39,853 nt of DNA from Azolla pinnata (taxonomy: Eukaryota; Streptophyta; Polypodiopsida; Salviniales; Salviniaceae). The notes under the pieces were generated by a model. The model was not told the DNA's origin and made no database searches. It was given only the letters and a program-made list of their open reading frames with translations. The stretch is from the NCBI GenBank assembly GCA_037176905.1, contig JBBBWG010029110.1, positions 15,052 to 54,904 of the forward strand, written 5' to 3'. Position 1 is the stretch's first letter; every line of letters starts with the position of its first letter. Shown here in pieces: positions 9,374 to 21,500 of this stretch. A program made the translations under genes and the position numbers.

Positions 9374-12300
9374 TTATGGTTGTTTTCTATGCTCTCTCAA
9401 TATGACTGCCACACTCGTTGGGGGTACCTTGAAAAGATGGGAACATCACATTGAGCAAAATCAAGACAGAAGCCAGAAAAAGAATAACGAAAATACGTTG
9501 TGAAAACATTGATTTTTCTTTGAGCATACCATGCCTAACTCGGTGACAATTACCGACACATAAGTTGCTGGCATTGCATCATATCTGAATAGAAAAGAAA
9601 AACAGAACATTTTGTCATCAGAGACATGCATGCACAGGAAGAAAACGCCATCAAAACATGCTTATTCCTCGAAAAGCTACAAAGAATACCCATAATTTTT
9701 AAACTGTTTTACCAAAATATACCACAAAGTCAACTACTATATAGAGATATTCTGTGGAAAAGGAAAGAAGGATTGTCAGAAGAGAGTTGGCCTATCTTGG
9801 GTCAGCAGAAGACATACATCAAGTTCAGCAGCTTGAGATTTGGGTTTTTTGTCCACCCCTCGAGCTCGCTTGCACTTTTCGATCCAGGTATGTTGAGGAG
9901 AGCATCGGGATCACCTACAAGCATTGGTTCCTATTAAAGCCTACTCTCAGTAATACAAAAAAAACAAATGACTTAATGAGCTTTATACTGTACAGAAAAC
10001 AATACCTAGTTCATTGAAGCAAATTGAATCGAGCTGAACTCGCTCGTGGAACTTGTACGTTTCACAGCAAACCAAGACTGGCACATGGAAAGCATGAGCC
10101 ACCATAGCCACACAAGCAGAGCCAACTCTCGAATACACGGTCCCATTAGACAATACTGAGGCAGCCCCAAGATATACCTTCGTGGCCTCTTGCATGACAT
10201 ATGAAATTGCATTGATTTGAGTGTATGTGCAGTTTATGCCTTTTGCAAGCAACCTCTGGAACAGCAGTTTGGCTTCGAGCTTCGGTCTTGCATCGACTGT
10301 GATCACCCGAAAATTCAACCCCAGCTCAAAAGCGTGAAGAATTATCATTTCCACGACACCTGATGCTCCATAGGTGAGGATCACATCCCCGTCTCTTATT
10401 TTGGTAACTGCCAGCTTGGTTATTTCCTTGTCGGCAATGGTGATCTTCTCATGAATAAACTGATAGATGGCCGAGACGAGTTCGGATTTGCATTCAGCTT
10501 CGGAAAAGTGCTGAGGAAGCTTCACAATCTGGGTCTTTAGGAACCGTATGGCATTTCCCATGCTTATTGACAGCGGTCTACATGTGTTAAGAAAAGATAT
10601 ATTCATGTTCAGCCGAGAGGTCAGGTCACGAACTAAAGACTTTTGCTCTGGTGTAGTATAATCGTTTATAACCTCACGAAAGGCGAGAAGCATTGCAACA
10701 CATCGACTATTTCCACCTACAATATCCCCTGTCAAGTATTGTAGGCCCACCTATACAACAAAGTGTCTGGTTCATAAAGCCAAAAACTTTAACCAAACAG
10801 CAAGAAACACAGTCAACTCATCTCTTTTTTTATTTTTTTCTTAACTAATTAAGACCTGGTAAATAGACGGATGTAGCCGCATGGTATCATCGTGGAAAAA
10901 CTTCTCTTCCAATGAGGGGAGCTGAGTTCCATGGACAAATTGAGGCAAATGCCGGAAAAGCTCGACTCTGTTCTTCGTTTCCACTTGCTCAATCAGCGAT
11001 TTTTTCTTTGCTTTGGCTACCCTATGCTCATCATCAAACTGCAATCGAGGTGCTGGGATTTCTGGTTTCCTCTCCTTACCAGAAATCTTTTCTGCAGACT
11101 TTTTCTGGCCACTTGGCTCTTTGATTTGACTCTGAGCTTTTAATGGCTTGGTAACAGCAGCAGTAGTCACAGCTTCACCTGTTGCAAAATTTACCTTATA
11201 AGATCCACCACAGTATTTCCCCATTAAAAAATCCAATCATATCAGATGATGCAGAATCCTGATCATGTTGTATATATTATTCTACCCATCAATATACTAC
11301 ATGTATACAGTCTTCCACGCCATAAATTAGAAGATTAATATAGACATACGAATCGATTTTTCCATGGATCAAAACCTTGTTTTTGGGTTCATCAGGAATC
11401 CATAAAATTTCAACCATTCCGAAATGCAGATTGAAGTTCCCTCAAAATCTAAAACACAGAAAACATAAAGCCCGAAGGCTATCTCTAACCATCAAAGCCA
11501 GGTCTCACATGCTGAACACGATATGCGGACAGAATCATAATGAGGCTTAAACAAGGATCTGGACATAGAAAGTCGATGAATCAAAGTGTCACCATCCCAT
11601 TACAATTTCAGTATATAAAATAAGAGATGTTTTCTTTCACAAGAGTCTCGTCGTCCACAATAAAAGTTCAGTTCCTTGATGTTGATGGGCCAGCCATCAG
11701 TATCTTACCCAACTTCCAAAACATACTAGAACATTGAGAAATGCAAGATATTTATAAAGTGACACAATTTTTCGAAATCAAATATAAAAAAACTTGAAAC
11801 AATCATGTGTCTTCATGAAAGTATGGAACAATAGAAAACCAGTCAATCATTTGGTACTGCGTTTATCAAGTTATCACATTTTCTCTATACACAAATCAAG
11901 GTGCCCTTTTATTGAAATTTTTAAATCGGTCTCAACAAAACCGGTGCTTTGCTTCAAAGATCACAATCAAAATTAACAAAATTTTGATAGAAAACTTACC
12001 TGTACTCTCTCTTGCTGCTCGTTTTGCTTCTCTCTCTGCCTCTTGCTTCGCCCTTCTTTCAGCCTTACTAGTCAGCTGTTTGGCAAAAGATTGCTTATCT
12101 ACAAATCACAATCACATATTTAATGATGTGAAAGCTGACATTTTTGAGCAGCACAAATCACATACTTGACAAGCCGAAAGCTGAAATCTTAGAGCAACAC
12201 AATCACATATTTAATCATGTGAACGCTGACATCTTTGAGAAGCACAAAACACATCTTTGAGTGCCGCAAAGCTGACATCTTTGAGCAGCACAAAACACGT

Positions 12301-13056
12301 CTTTGATGCCGCGAAGTTGACATATTTGATCAGTGTGATCACATACGTAATGATGTGAAAGCTCACATCTTTGATGAGTGAATTGACATCTGGAATGACT
12401 AGAAGTGGCCCTTCAATTTCACGAGTATAGTCATACGTTTGAGGGCTGAAATCCATACCAAGGCACAACCATGGCGAAAGCAATGACAAAGGCATACCTC
12501 GAGACGCAGACTCCAATGCTCTAGACGATGAAGAAGCAATGACGGGCTGCTCGTGTTTCAAAGAGGATGAAAGCGCAGCCGCCTGCCCTTTCTTTGTCGA
12601 AGACAACGAAACAACCTGCTCCTGTCTCGACAAGGGGAACGTCTCTCTTTCTCGGACGACCTCATTCAAGCTCATCCGATCAATTTCAGAGCTAAGGACG
12701 CTACCGCGGTTGCCATCATACTCGGAGAAATTGATGATCTCGGAGTCGAGAGTAGAAGAAACCGGGGATACATCGAGAACAGAGTCTTTGTGCACATAGC
12801 TCCCTTGGTGATAGTTGTACTGTTGAACCAAAGGGTGGGCAGGCGAGGGAACAGTCAAAGGAACGGACCTGTTAGAATCGACAGGGTTAGGGTTAGGGTT
12901 AGGGTTAGGGTTAGGGTTAGGGTTAGGGTTAGGGTTAGGGTTGGGGTCGGGATGCGAATTAGGGTTGGGGCCCTCCGTTTCCGCCGCAGGGGTGAAGAAA
13001 CCCACATGGCGGACGACGGGGCTCGTCACAATCCGGGGTCCTCTTCTCGGATCCAT
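9374..13056 (-). CDS. translation initiation factor eIF2B subunit delta
   Basis: This is a regulatory subunit of eIF2B, the cytosolic exchange factor that recharges eIF2 with GTP. Seven exons join in phase: 13056-12498, 12098-12000, 11178-10856, 10750-10006, 9914-9818, 9584-9530 and 9427-9374, giving 643 residues. The N-terminus is disordered and variable and carries an Asn-Pro repeat. A charged segment follows (TSKAERRAKQEAEREAKR), then PSIYQVGLQYLTGDI. The conserved Rossmann-like C-terminal fold has GDVILTYGASGVVEM, FRVITVDARPKLE, YSRVGSACVAMVAHAF and VPVLVCCETYKF, ending with VPPTSVAVILREH. These match the alpha/beta/delta family and specifically delta. The start at 13056 is the first ATG of the long first exon. 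Intron 1 (12497-12099) holds a minisatellite. A TGCATG array begins only about 85 bp upstream of the ATG. Confidence 0.93.
12104..12380. repeat. 45-46-bp minisatellite in eIF2B delta intron 1
   Basis: About six degenerate units occur, of the type GCACAAAACACATCTTTGAG, then GCCGCAAAGCTGACATCTTTGAGCA. Adjacent units differ at several positions. The array fills most of the 399-bp intron and stays open on the minus strand, which lengthens the exon 1 reading frame past its true donor at 12497. Confidence 0.8.
12887..12946. repeat. TTAGGG hexamer tract inside eIF2B delta exon 1
   Basis: Nine uninterrupted TTAGGG units (12887-12940) are followed by a TTGGGG variant. On the coding strand the repeat reads AACCCT, that is Asn-Pro, at about residues 38-57. 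The 6-bp unit keeps frame, whereas the 7-bp plant unit TTTAGGG found elsewhere in this window would not. Confidence 0.95.
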
Positions 13057-13139
13057 CTCCGATTCGCTCCGATTCCCCTGCTCTCTGCAGATTCTCTGCT
13101 TCTCTTCCCGTCATACAATGGTTGACATGCAGGTGAAAG

Positions 13140-14170
13140 GGAAGGGAAGGAAGGAATGCATGCATGGATGTGTGCATGCATGTGCCTGTGTGTATGTATG
13201 TATGTATGCGTGCATGCATGTGCGTAAGTGTATGTATGTGTGCGTGCGTGCATGCATGTATGTGTGCGTACGTGTATGTATGCAGGCGTGTGGGGGTGTA
13301 TGTGTGTATGCATGCATGTAGGCATGTGGCGTATGCGTGTGCGTGTGTATATGCTTACATGTGTGTACGCTTACATGTGTGCATGCCTGCATGCATGCAT
13401 GTCTGTGTACGTGCATGCATGTCTGTGCGTGTGCATGTATGTAGATGCGTGTGTATGCACGTGTGTAGGTGTGTGTCATGCATGTGTGTGTATGTGTCTA
13501 TGCATGCGCATGCGCATGCGCGCATGCATGTGCGTAGGTGTGTCATGCATGTGTGTGCATGTGTGTGCATGCGCATGCGCGTATGCATGTATGTAGGCAT
13601 GCACGTATGTGTATGCGCGTGTCTATGCCTGCATGGATGTGTGCGTTGCATGTATGTATGTGTGCGTGTGCATGTATGTAGGGGCGTGTGTGTATACATG
13701 TATGTAGGTGTGTGCGTATGTGTATGTATGCATGCATGTGCGTGTGCATGTGTGCGTGTGCATGTATGTAGGCATGCGTGTATGCATGTATGTAGGTGCG
13801 TGCGTATGTGTATGTATGCATGCATGTGCGTGTGCATGTGTGTATGCATGTAGTGTGTGTATCCGTGTGCGTGTATGTATGTATGCATGCATGTATGTGT
13901 GCGTGCATGTACGTATGCGTGCATGTATGTATGCGTGCATGCACGTATGTAGGTGTGTGTGTGTATGCATGTATGTAGGTGTGCGTGCGTATGTGTATGC
14001 ATGCATGCATGTGCGTGTGTGTATGCATGCGTATGCGTGTATGCAAGTAATGTGTGTGTGTGTGTGTGTGTGTGCGTGCGTGCGTGTACGCATGTATGTA
14101 TGTATGTGAGCGTGCATGGGTGCATGCATGTGTGTTTGCATGTATGTATGGATGTGTTCGTATGCGTGTG
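13140..14170. repeat. ~1-kb TGCATG/TGTGTATG alternating purine-pyrimidine array
   Basis: This is a near-continuous alternating purine-pyrimidine tract built from TGTATG, TGCATG, TGCGTG and CATGCA words, with a (TG)n core near 14050-14074. It lies in the divergent interval between eIF2B delta and the acyl carrier protein gene and starts about 85 bp from the eIF2B delta ATG. It contains many CATGCA (RY) motifs. Open frames of up to 314 codons on either strand are artefacts of the low stop content and encode only Cys/Met/Val/His/Thr-type repeats. Confidence 0.92.
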
Positions 14171-14710
14171 TTGGGTGAGAACCCATATGGAATTGGTCGG
14201 ACTGCAGTTTCTCGTCCAATTTGATCGGAACAAATCGGTTTTGACTAACCGAATGCATTTTGGCAGATGCTTCCATACAAGCCGATCCGTTGGGAACATA
14301 TTAGGAGCACTGTTGAGCTAACCGGGTGCATTTCGCTAGATGCTCGCATGCATGCAGCCGCTCGTCGCCAAATCCCGATCCGAAAACATATCGGAAAACG
14401 CATTCGTCGCTAAACGGGGGGACGCATGCTGCTCGGCGCAATCACGCACGCAGTCTCTCTCGACCGATCTAATCGGAATGGGTGAGAGAGAAAACGCGCA
14501 TTCCATTAACGAATACTGAGCGCATTCTGCCAGATCGCTCTCCATGCATGGAAGGCCCTTCATCTGATCTGTGGATCAGAGAACAGAGATCAAAAAACAC
14601 AACAGAGATCAAAAAACACACTTTAAGGAGCTGATGATGCATTTTTGCCAGATATGCTTTCATGCAAAAACACCTATATATGCAAAGGGTGGAAATAATA
14701 AATAAATAAA
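14171..14710. other. divergent promoter spacer, no gene seen
   Basis: This is unique sequence between the TGCATG array and the assembly gap, with only short open frames and no coding motif. A direct repeat of about 17 bp (ACAGAGATCAAAAAACACA) occurs at 14584-14622. Confidence 0.55.
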
Positions 14711-14810
14711 NNNNNNNNNNNNNNNNNNNNNNNNNNNNNNNNNNNNNNNNNNNNNNNNNNNNNNNNNNNNNNNNNNNNNNNNNNNNNNNNNNNNNNNNNN
14801 NNNNNNNNNN
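14711..14810. other. assembly gap of 100 N
   Basis: Exactly 100 N are flanked on both sides by AATA/AAAT microsatellite. This is probably a placeholder for an unresolved tetranucleotide repeat of unknown true length. It lies about 250 bp upstream of the acyl carrier protein ATG. Confidence 0.98.
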
Positions 14811-14887
14811 AATAAATAAATAAAGTGTATATTTACATATACACACTATTTATTTATTTATCTATTTATTTATTGATTTATTATTTA

Positions 14888-14906
14888 CAATATATATATA
14901 TATATA
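14888..14906 (+). promoter_or_regulatory. candidate TATA region of the acyl carrier protein gene
   Basis: An alternating TATATATA run preceded by CAA lies about 155 bp upstream of the start codon, just before the GAA-rich leader. Its position fits a core promoter, but the run could equally be a simple repeat. Confidence 0.4.
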
Positions 14907-14914
14907 CAGAGCAG

Positions 14915-15047
14915 AAGAAAGAAGAAGAAGAAGAAGAAGAAGAAGCAGAAGCAACTGCAGACGAAGAGGAAGAGGAAGACGAAGACGAAGAGGAAGAGGA
15001 AGAGGAAGACGAAGAGGAAGACGAAGAGGAAGAAGAAGAAGCAGCTT
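14915..15047. repeat. GAA/GAC/GAG purine-rich tract in the acyl carrier protein leader
   Basis: About 130 bp of purine-rich triplets (GAA, GAG, GAC, GCA) lie just upstream of the ATG. The tract is open as an acidic run of Glu and Asp, but it ends at a stop before the real start and has no other coding sign. It is most likely 5'UTR. Confidence 0.8.
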
Positions 15048-15058
15048 GATCTTCCCCG

Positions 15059-16030
15059 ATGGCGTTTTCTGCATCCGCTTCTGCGTCTGCGCCTGCATCC
15101 AACCATGGCTTTGCTTGCCCTATCGCTCACACAGTGCTGCCACATCAGGTATTTCTCTGTCTCTGTCTCTCTCTCTCTCTCGATCTATCTATCTAACCCC
15201 CCAGTGATCTGATCCTTTCCTGGTGTTGCTTCTCGCTCCTTTCATCCGTTTTACAGTTTCTGTGCCTGCGCAATGGGGCAAACGCCGCCCAGTCCTTGTC
15301 CAGCTTCAAGTCGGCTGTTTCCGTTTCTGATTCTGCTGTGAGGTCCATGGGAGCTGTGATGCCAAGCAGGAGAAAGCTGGGCACTGCACCAGGGTACTCA
15401 TGTCAGGTAGACGAGAGAGGGAGCAGTCCCGCACACGAGCTAGCTAACACACGGCCCTCTTTCATCTAGACTCTGTTCTTGCCGATTTATACGAAGCTTC
15501 CATTGATCCTTGCATTACCCTGCAGGCTAGCCTTAGCAGCACTGGCATTGTGGATGATGTCTCGGATGTTGGAGGTGCTGCGGCTGCGGCTGCTGCACCA
15601 GAGACCCTGGCGAGGGTCGTCAGTATAGTGGCGAGGCAATTGGGCACATCCGAGGGCTCTGTCACTCCGGACTCAAAGTTCCAAGAACTCGGCGCCGATT
15701 CACTCGACCAGGTATGGATTCTGCCCTCGATCCAATCAGAACAAAACACGCCCTAAAACCCTCAACCCACTTCATGGTTTGGTTTTAAGAGTAAATTGAA
15801 TTGGTTTGCGTGAAAGATGTGTGTAGAGAGCATACATGCATGCATGTGTATAGAGCGATGCAATTCCTGCGTTACCGACTGACCCTGCACATGCGATGCA
15901 GGTGGAGATAGTGATGGCCTTGGAGGAGGAATTCGATATCTCTGTCAGCGAGAATGGCGCCCAGTCTATATCGACTGTGCAAGATGCTGCAAATCTCATC
16001 CAGATAGCCATCTCCGAGAAGCCATGTTAA
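15059..16030 (+). CDS. plastid acyl carrier protein
   Basis: This protein carries growing acyl chains on a 4'-phosphopantetheine arm for type II fatty-acid synthesis in the plastid stroma. Four exons join in phase 0: 15059-15148, 15257-15406, 15526-15711 and 15902-16030, giving 184 residues. Residues 1 to about 80 are Ser/Ala-rich with few acidic residues, as expected for a plastid transit peptide. The carrier domain follows ([35 protein letters not shown]) with the prosthetic-group Ser139 in the DSL motif, then the acidic recognition helix and [13 protein letters not shown]. Plant plastid proteins usually read DSLDTVEIVM; here Thr is Gln. The exon 3/4 junction falls directly after DSLDQ. A poly-Ala stretch precedes the carrier domain. 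Total length is slightly above the usual 130-140 residues because of the long leader. Confidence 0.93.
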
Positions 16031-18567
16031 GGCGAGGATGGAAGGAATTATACTGAGTGAAGCTCTGAAGAATAATCGGAACCCAAGGGGGCACTATATG
16101 GTAGTCAATTCACAGGGAAAAAACGGCCCATTTCATGTCAAGCAATTTGGTTCAAAATCACTTTGCGTATATAACACCACCTTGTTAACACACACATGCA
16201 TGCCTATCAGACCTTGATTGTCTGGCATAAGGGCAAAGAAGAAATTTTATCTTGTTCTATGTAGCCAGTTTTGGTTCAATTGAGGAGAATAAAAAGACGC
16301 CACCCATATCTACAAGCTGTTTTTGGCTTGGTTCAATGGAGTGTTTTATTACTGTGTGGACCTCGTAACTGTTTGATTTACACCGGTCATATGCAATGCT
16401 ATTTAATCAGGTTGCCAATGCTCATGTATTTTCCTTAAGGAAGGAAGGAACCATCTTCAAGCACTTGAAAGGTATTGTATGCCCTACACAATGGTTAGAA
16501 TGGCTGGTGTTCATGGCAAGAGGTCTACTTGGCACTTCCGATATTGTTGGATTGGGTGGCAGTGCATGCGCTTATATTTGATCTGTTGCAACACCTGCAA
16601 CAAACTGAAATCATTTATGGTTGATGGTACACCGTAATCTTTTTCTGGCAATTCTTCCTCTGCTTAGCCTAGCTACCGGCAATGCGTTCCAGACAATGTT
16701 ACGGGGTATTGAGACTTTCACGGGATTTCAGATGGGAAAAGGTCAATGTTTGATTGATGGGTTGATGATGGAAGATATGGGGACCCTAGACGGAGCAGAT
16801 TAATCCTCAGCAGCTGCTCGGGACATGGATTGAGGGTTAGAAGAGGACTTGTCTGCCATGTTTTAGCTCCTGTTGCTTTTGGAAAAGAAGAGCAGGAAGA
16901 AAGCCAGAAATCTACATGCAGAATCTCAATCAATCATCTGAGCGAACTATATAGATCCTCTTATGTTGAAGCCTTCCAACAGGCCTATAGATGCACGAAA
17001 ATTCTGGATATTAAGCTTTAAGCCCTGCATTTGGACAGAACCTGTAGCTTTGGAAGCTCCAGATTTGGACACTGATCAATGCTGTTACTGAAGCCATCAT
17101 TTGCTGCAGTCAGCCTCTGGTTACAGGATTTGGGTCAGAAGTTCCGAATCTGGACTGAAAACATCAGTTTGTTGCCGGTTTTATGCTAATGTTGAAGCCA
17201 TGGGTTGCTTCTAGGAGGCCTGAATTTATTAGATTGATGCTCTAATTGAGGCCACTATTTGCTTTCAAAGTTGCACTGATTTGAACTTTTTAACTCTGTA
17301 ATTTGGATCCACAGTTCTGAATTCGAATTAAAAACAGAAAAAGCCATAACCCTTATTTAAACTTTAAAGTCTGGATTTGGACCTAGGTCAATGCTCATCA
17401 AATCTACAAAAACCTTAATTTATATATGCAATCTCTGGATTTAATCTTTGAACTTTGAGTTCAGATCTGAATCTCTGAAATCAGACCTTGTAGGAGTTGG
17501 AACTGGTGAGATTGTTCATAGTGCTTAATTGGGATCACTGCATGATGATGCTTAGGTAACTTGATATCTGGGCTCAGGAGCATGTACCCATCAAGGATTC
17601 AATGAAAGTTGTACACAAATTTGGAGGCATGAATTTTTGTACAGTTTGCAAGCCATGAAATAAATCAAAATGTAATCCCAAAAGATTACCAGCTTATAGA
17701 TCAAATACACTTGCACATTGTCCTCAAGTAACCAACGTTGTAAAAAATTAGGTAGATTTCCATATTCAGCTCTATCTAGATTTCCATGCTGCTACACATT
17801 GGGGCACTGACATCAACAGAATTCTCCTTAATGTTGAGAACAATGGACGTAGTATCTCTCAGGAATGTTCTGTCATTTACAAATACTTTTAGCACATTAC
17901 CAACACGGGCATCAAATCTGCCTTACTATGTAGCAGAAGTGCCAGCTATAACTGCGGCAGGCATTTTTACACAAATCCGAAACGTAATCGAAAATGATGC
18001 ACGATGCCATCCATGTAGGGTGAAAAGAGATGTGAATTAATATAATCGGTTGTTTGGAAGTTCAGCTTAGTAATGGCAGAAACAGAGGATATATGTCATG
18101 CAACATCCTCCAACAAATAGGCTGGTACACATTTGTGGTATGAAATAAGCCTTATACAGCAACCGAACAGTATCCTGCTTGCTAACTGAAGTGATGTACC
18201 TTTGCATGATGAGCATCCTTACACACTTGTTTCTACCTTTCACCTCATCTCCATTTGTGGTGGCTGAAATCAAGAGATGCCCGATTGTGGACCAGTCAGA
18301 CTGCATTTACTAGCATGATATATATGAGCACAATTCTCATGCATAGTTGCCATTCTTCGTGGTAGACTGTGTTCGCCAATGAGATATGGTCTCCAACAAA
18401 CTCTTGCAGCTCTACATTTCACATCACATATCTGTGGAATCATCAGCCAAGGTCGTTCCAGCTCATTTAGATCCTTTGGATCCACTTGCTTGGCAAAGAT
18501 CGTGACTCATAGATAAGTGTTGAGATGGAAATGCACCAGAAATCCTTGCGATTCTCTGGAAGCAGCC
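16031..18567. other. convergent 3' spacer, no confident gene
   Basis: About 2.5 kb lies between the acyl carrier protein and GNOM-type stops. A possible polyadenylation signal AATAAA (16288-16293) fits the acyl carrier protein transcript. Short open frames (plus at 16396-16581 and 16621-16803, minus at 18067-18306 and 18270-18485) show no family motif. The last two may be 3'UTR of the GNOM-type gene. A diverged 53-bp repeat lies around 17030-17320. Confidence 0.55.
17030..17320. repeat. strongly diverged ~53-bp repeat
   Basis: The block (A/G)(C/T)TGA(A/G)GCCA...TTGCT recurs at 17087, 17191 and 17245, spacings of 104 and 54 bp. CTGGATTTGGAC/AGATTTGGAC-like words lie between. This fits an old minisatellite with a unit of about 53 bp. 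Confidence 0.45.
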
Positions 18568-21500
18568 TTATTCGCTTGGATTTTGCACTTCTACTGTTTC
18601 GTCTGCTATGGACTCGAGTAGTTCTGTTTGTAGGTTCGAAGAAATATCATGAAGATGGTGCCAAGTAAGGTCCCACAAGGAATCATCACCAACGCTACTC
18701 TTGGGTACAAGAACCCCTCGAGCCTTCATTTCCACCAACATGTTCTTCACCACTTCCAGTATGAGCACGTCAATCTTTTCGGCATCATTGTCCCTCAATT
18801 TGGCTTTCCTATAGCCATTCATTCGACCCAGTATCGCTATCCATAGATTTCGAAAGCTCGGAAGCGATCTAAGCTGATCCAAAAACTGCAGAAAAACATG
18901 TGAAACTAGCTTCGTCGCACAGTGAAGACTGTTCACCATGTTGTGATACTCTTTGGGAGGATGCCTCTGAGAGATTTCGAGCAAATCATCCAGCAATACA
19001 AATATAACTAATTCAAAGCACTGTCCCACTACCGATGGTGGCAAACGCATATGCTCTGCAGCCAATAAGCTCTGCTGTAAGCATGAGAGAGCATGATTTC
19101 TTACCTCCTCCCTTGGCTCCCCACAAACTCTCCTCAACCCTTGAGCCAACCGAAGCCACATCTCGCCAAGCTCTTGCAAACCTTTTTCTCTGGGATGAAT
19201 GGGCCCATTTTCAGCAGAAGAATCTGACCAGCGTATCAAGCATCTCGCAGATTCTGACATGAGGTCCAACGCGCAGATTGATCTTTCATTACCCCCGACT
19301 GAAACTTCAGCAAATGTTCGGGCAGCATCTAAACAAAGCACATAATTTGCTGGTGTTAAATGGGCCCCATCGGCCATGATGAACGATAATGCTTCAAAGC
19401 CAGTTTTTGCTGCATTGATGTGGCGAGCTGTGATAGACAATAATGAAGAAATAGTTCGCCAACCCATAGGAGACCTTATATGTTGGGCATTCTTCTTCAC
19501 AAGCTGCCTGACTTCTCGTGTTATCCGCTCACAGAAAGCATCTGCTACGCGTGCATCGAGCTTCAAAATCAGTTGCAATGAGCGCAGAAGTTCATCAGCA
19601 AGCTCTTCTTTGTAAGGAAGCAGTTTTTGACAAATGCGCAAAAGTCCAAAAACTGCCTTCTCAACAAGGAGGCACGGAATCAATGTGGACTGAATAATAT
19701 TTGCTATGTGCTCATAAACCCCTGGCCAAAGCAGCATTATCCGGTCTCGGTTACTAAGAGCAACAGCAATAAGGAGATCAAGGCAAAAGATGGCCGTATC
19801 TTCATCCTCACTTGAGCCACCGGCTTTTTGGGGACGTCCAGCTGCCCAAATCAGAGCTCTGACTAATTGCAGTAACGATTCAGCTTGTAGAAATTTACTT
19901 TCAGAGATGATGTTGTCAATGCGGCAAGCTTCGATGGCTCGCATGGTTCTTTGGTGTGCAGCCAAGTGTTGCTCACTTGGTTGAGAGCGGAGTTCATCAG
20001 TTTCCAGAGACAATAGTTGACTAAATCTCCCCATGAATCCTTGGGATCTTTTCTTGGCTCCAGCAGGTGGTAGAGCAATCGAAATTGCACCAGCGGACAC
20101 AGGCTTTCCATGTATTATATCACTGCCACTTTCAGCATCATCGTTACTGATACGAGCTGGTAAGAGGCCCAGCTTGTGTAGCCTCAATATACTATCTACT
20201 ATGTTTCTCCAGCTTGTACGTATATAGTCTCCATATTTATTGGCTATCTTGAACACCGTGACTGCTGCAGTGCGAGCTTTTGTATCATCGCCAAACGCAA
20301 TCACAGGTTCTTCCATGGAAGCTGGATTGAGCAAGGTCATGAACTTGCAAAGAGAGACGACAAGATCATCTAAGACATCCTCCAAATGATGGCTCGACGA
20401 TATCTTTGCTACAGCAAGAAAACCTTCCACACACATTCTTAACACATCTTCATCATCCTCTGCATGATCAAAGACCACAGATATGGCTGCAATTGTGGGT
20501 CCTGATATGATAGCGAACATGTCCCGATCTAAGAAGGGCCGGCTATCACATTTTATATAGGGAGGGGACTTGTGTGACCTATGGATAAGACCCACCCATC
20601 TACTTGACGTCATCTCCGTGACACCAACTGTGTTGTCGTAAGTGATCTTTATCTCATTTCTGACGATGGAATGATATAGGTCAGCGAGGAAATCACGCGG
20701 CAAATCCTTTCCACCATTGATGCTCCGATTATTCTTGATAAAGTCCTCTTCAGTCATCTTCTTCTTCACCTGGGAATTATGCTGATCAGTATTCAGCATA
20801 ATGAGAGAGTACGATAGCAAGAAAGCAGCATCTTTATCTGCAAATATGTGCGATGATTGATCATAATAGCGTCCAGCAAAGGCTTCTAAAACTCTTTGGA
20901 TCTTCTGTGCTTCTCCAGGTAAACGGAAAGTTTCTAAAAAGGTTCGCATGGCGGCGTCCAAGGCCATCCCTTCGAAATCAAAAGTTTTCACAAACTCTGC
21001 TAGAACTTGCAGACAAAACTCATCTGGATCACCAAGAAAATCACCTAACAAGCTTTTGTCGAGGCCTGTCGTGAACCTAAAGAAGCATGCAACGCTCTCA
21101 GGATCAAGCTTTTCCGGAAGAAGCTTGATTCCCTGTAGGAACTCAAGACCTTTCTTTGGATCACGGTTGAAGTGGTCAGCACCTATCATGAGCCTTCTCT
21201 TAATATACTTCTGGCGTTGAACAAACTTGACCCAACACTTTGCATCTTTGTAGCTCTCGCACTTTAACCTCCAGAATGGAACGTAATCTTGCCCCTCAAC
21301 TTGTTGTGGAGGCAGGGCTATTGATGCTGTTGAATTTGCCCGTTCAGCCATGCTATGAATGACCGCTATAAGACCTTCCAAGGCTAAAATGTGCATTGGT
21401 GACAAGGGGCAATTCACTGGGAAAGCACTCTTTGAAAGCAGATTACCTAAGTCTTCAAAAATATTGCCACAAGTAATATCGCAATCAAAATTTGCAAACA

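Noticed and set aside
12211-12497. Extension of eIF2B delta exon 1 past 12498
   Set aside because: A GTATGC donor at 12497 and an in-phase exon at 12098-12000 give the conserved charged segment. The extension is a stop-free intronic minisatellite.
13164-14299. Long open frames (up to 314 codons) on both strands rich in Cys, Met, Val, His and Thr
   Set aside because: They are read from TGTATG/TGCATG repeats that lack stops in several frames at once. There is no non-repetitive protein sequence and no splice logic.
14469-14846. 125-codon minus-strand frame
   Set aside because: It runs through the 100-N gap, and its known ends are unrelated low-complexity sequence.
14825-15049. Acidic 74-codon frame ending in Glu/Asp runs before the ACP gene
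   Set aside because: It is a purine-triplet leader that stops before the ACP ATG, with no conserved sequence.
18067-18485. Two overlapping minus-strand frames after the GNOM-type stop
   Set aside because: The GNOM-type protein already reaches full length at 18568, and these frames have no motif or convincing splice connection. They are probably 3'UTR.
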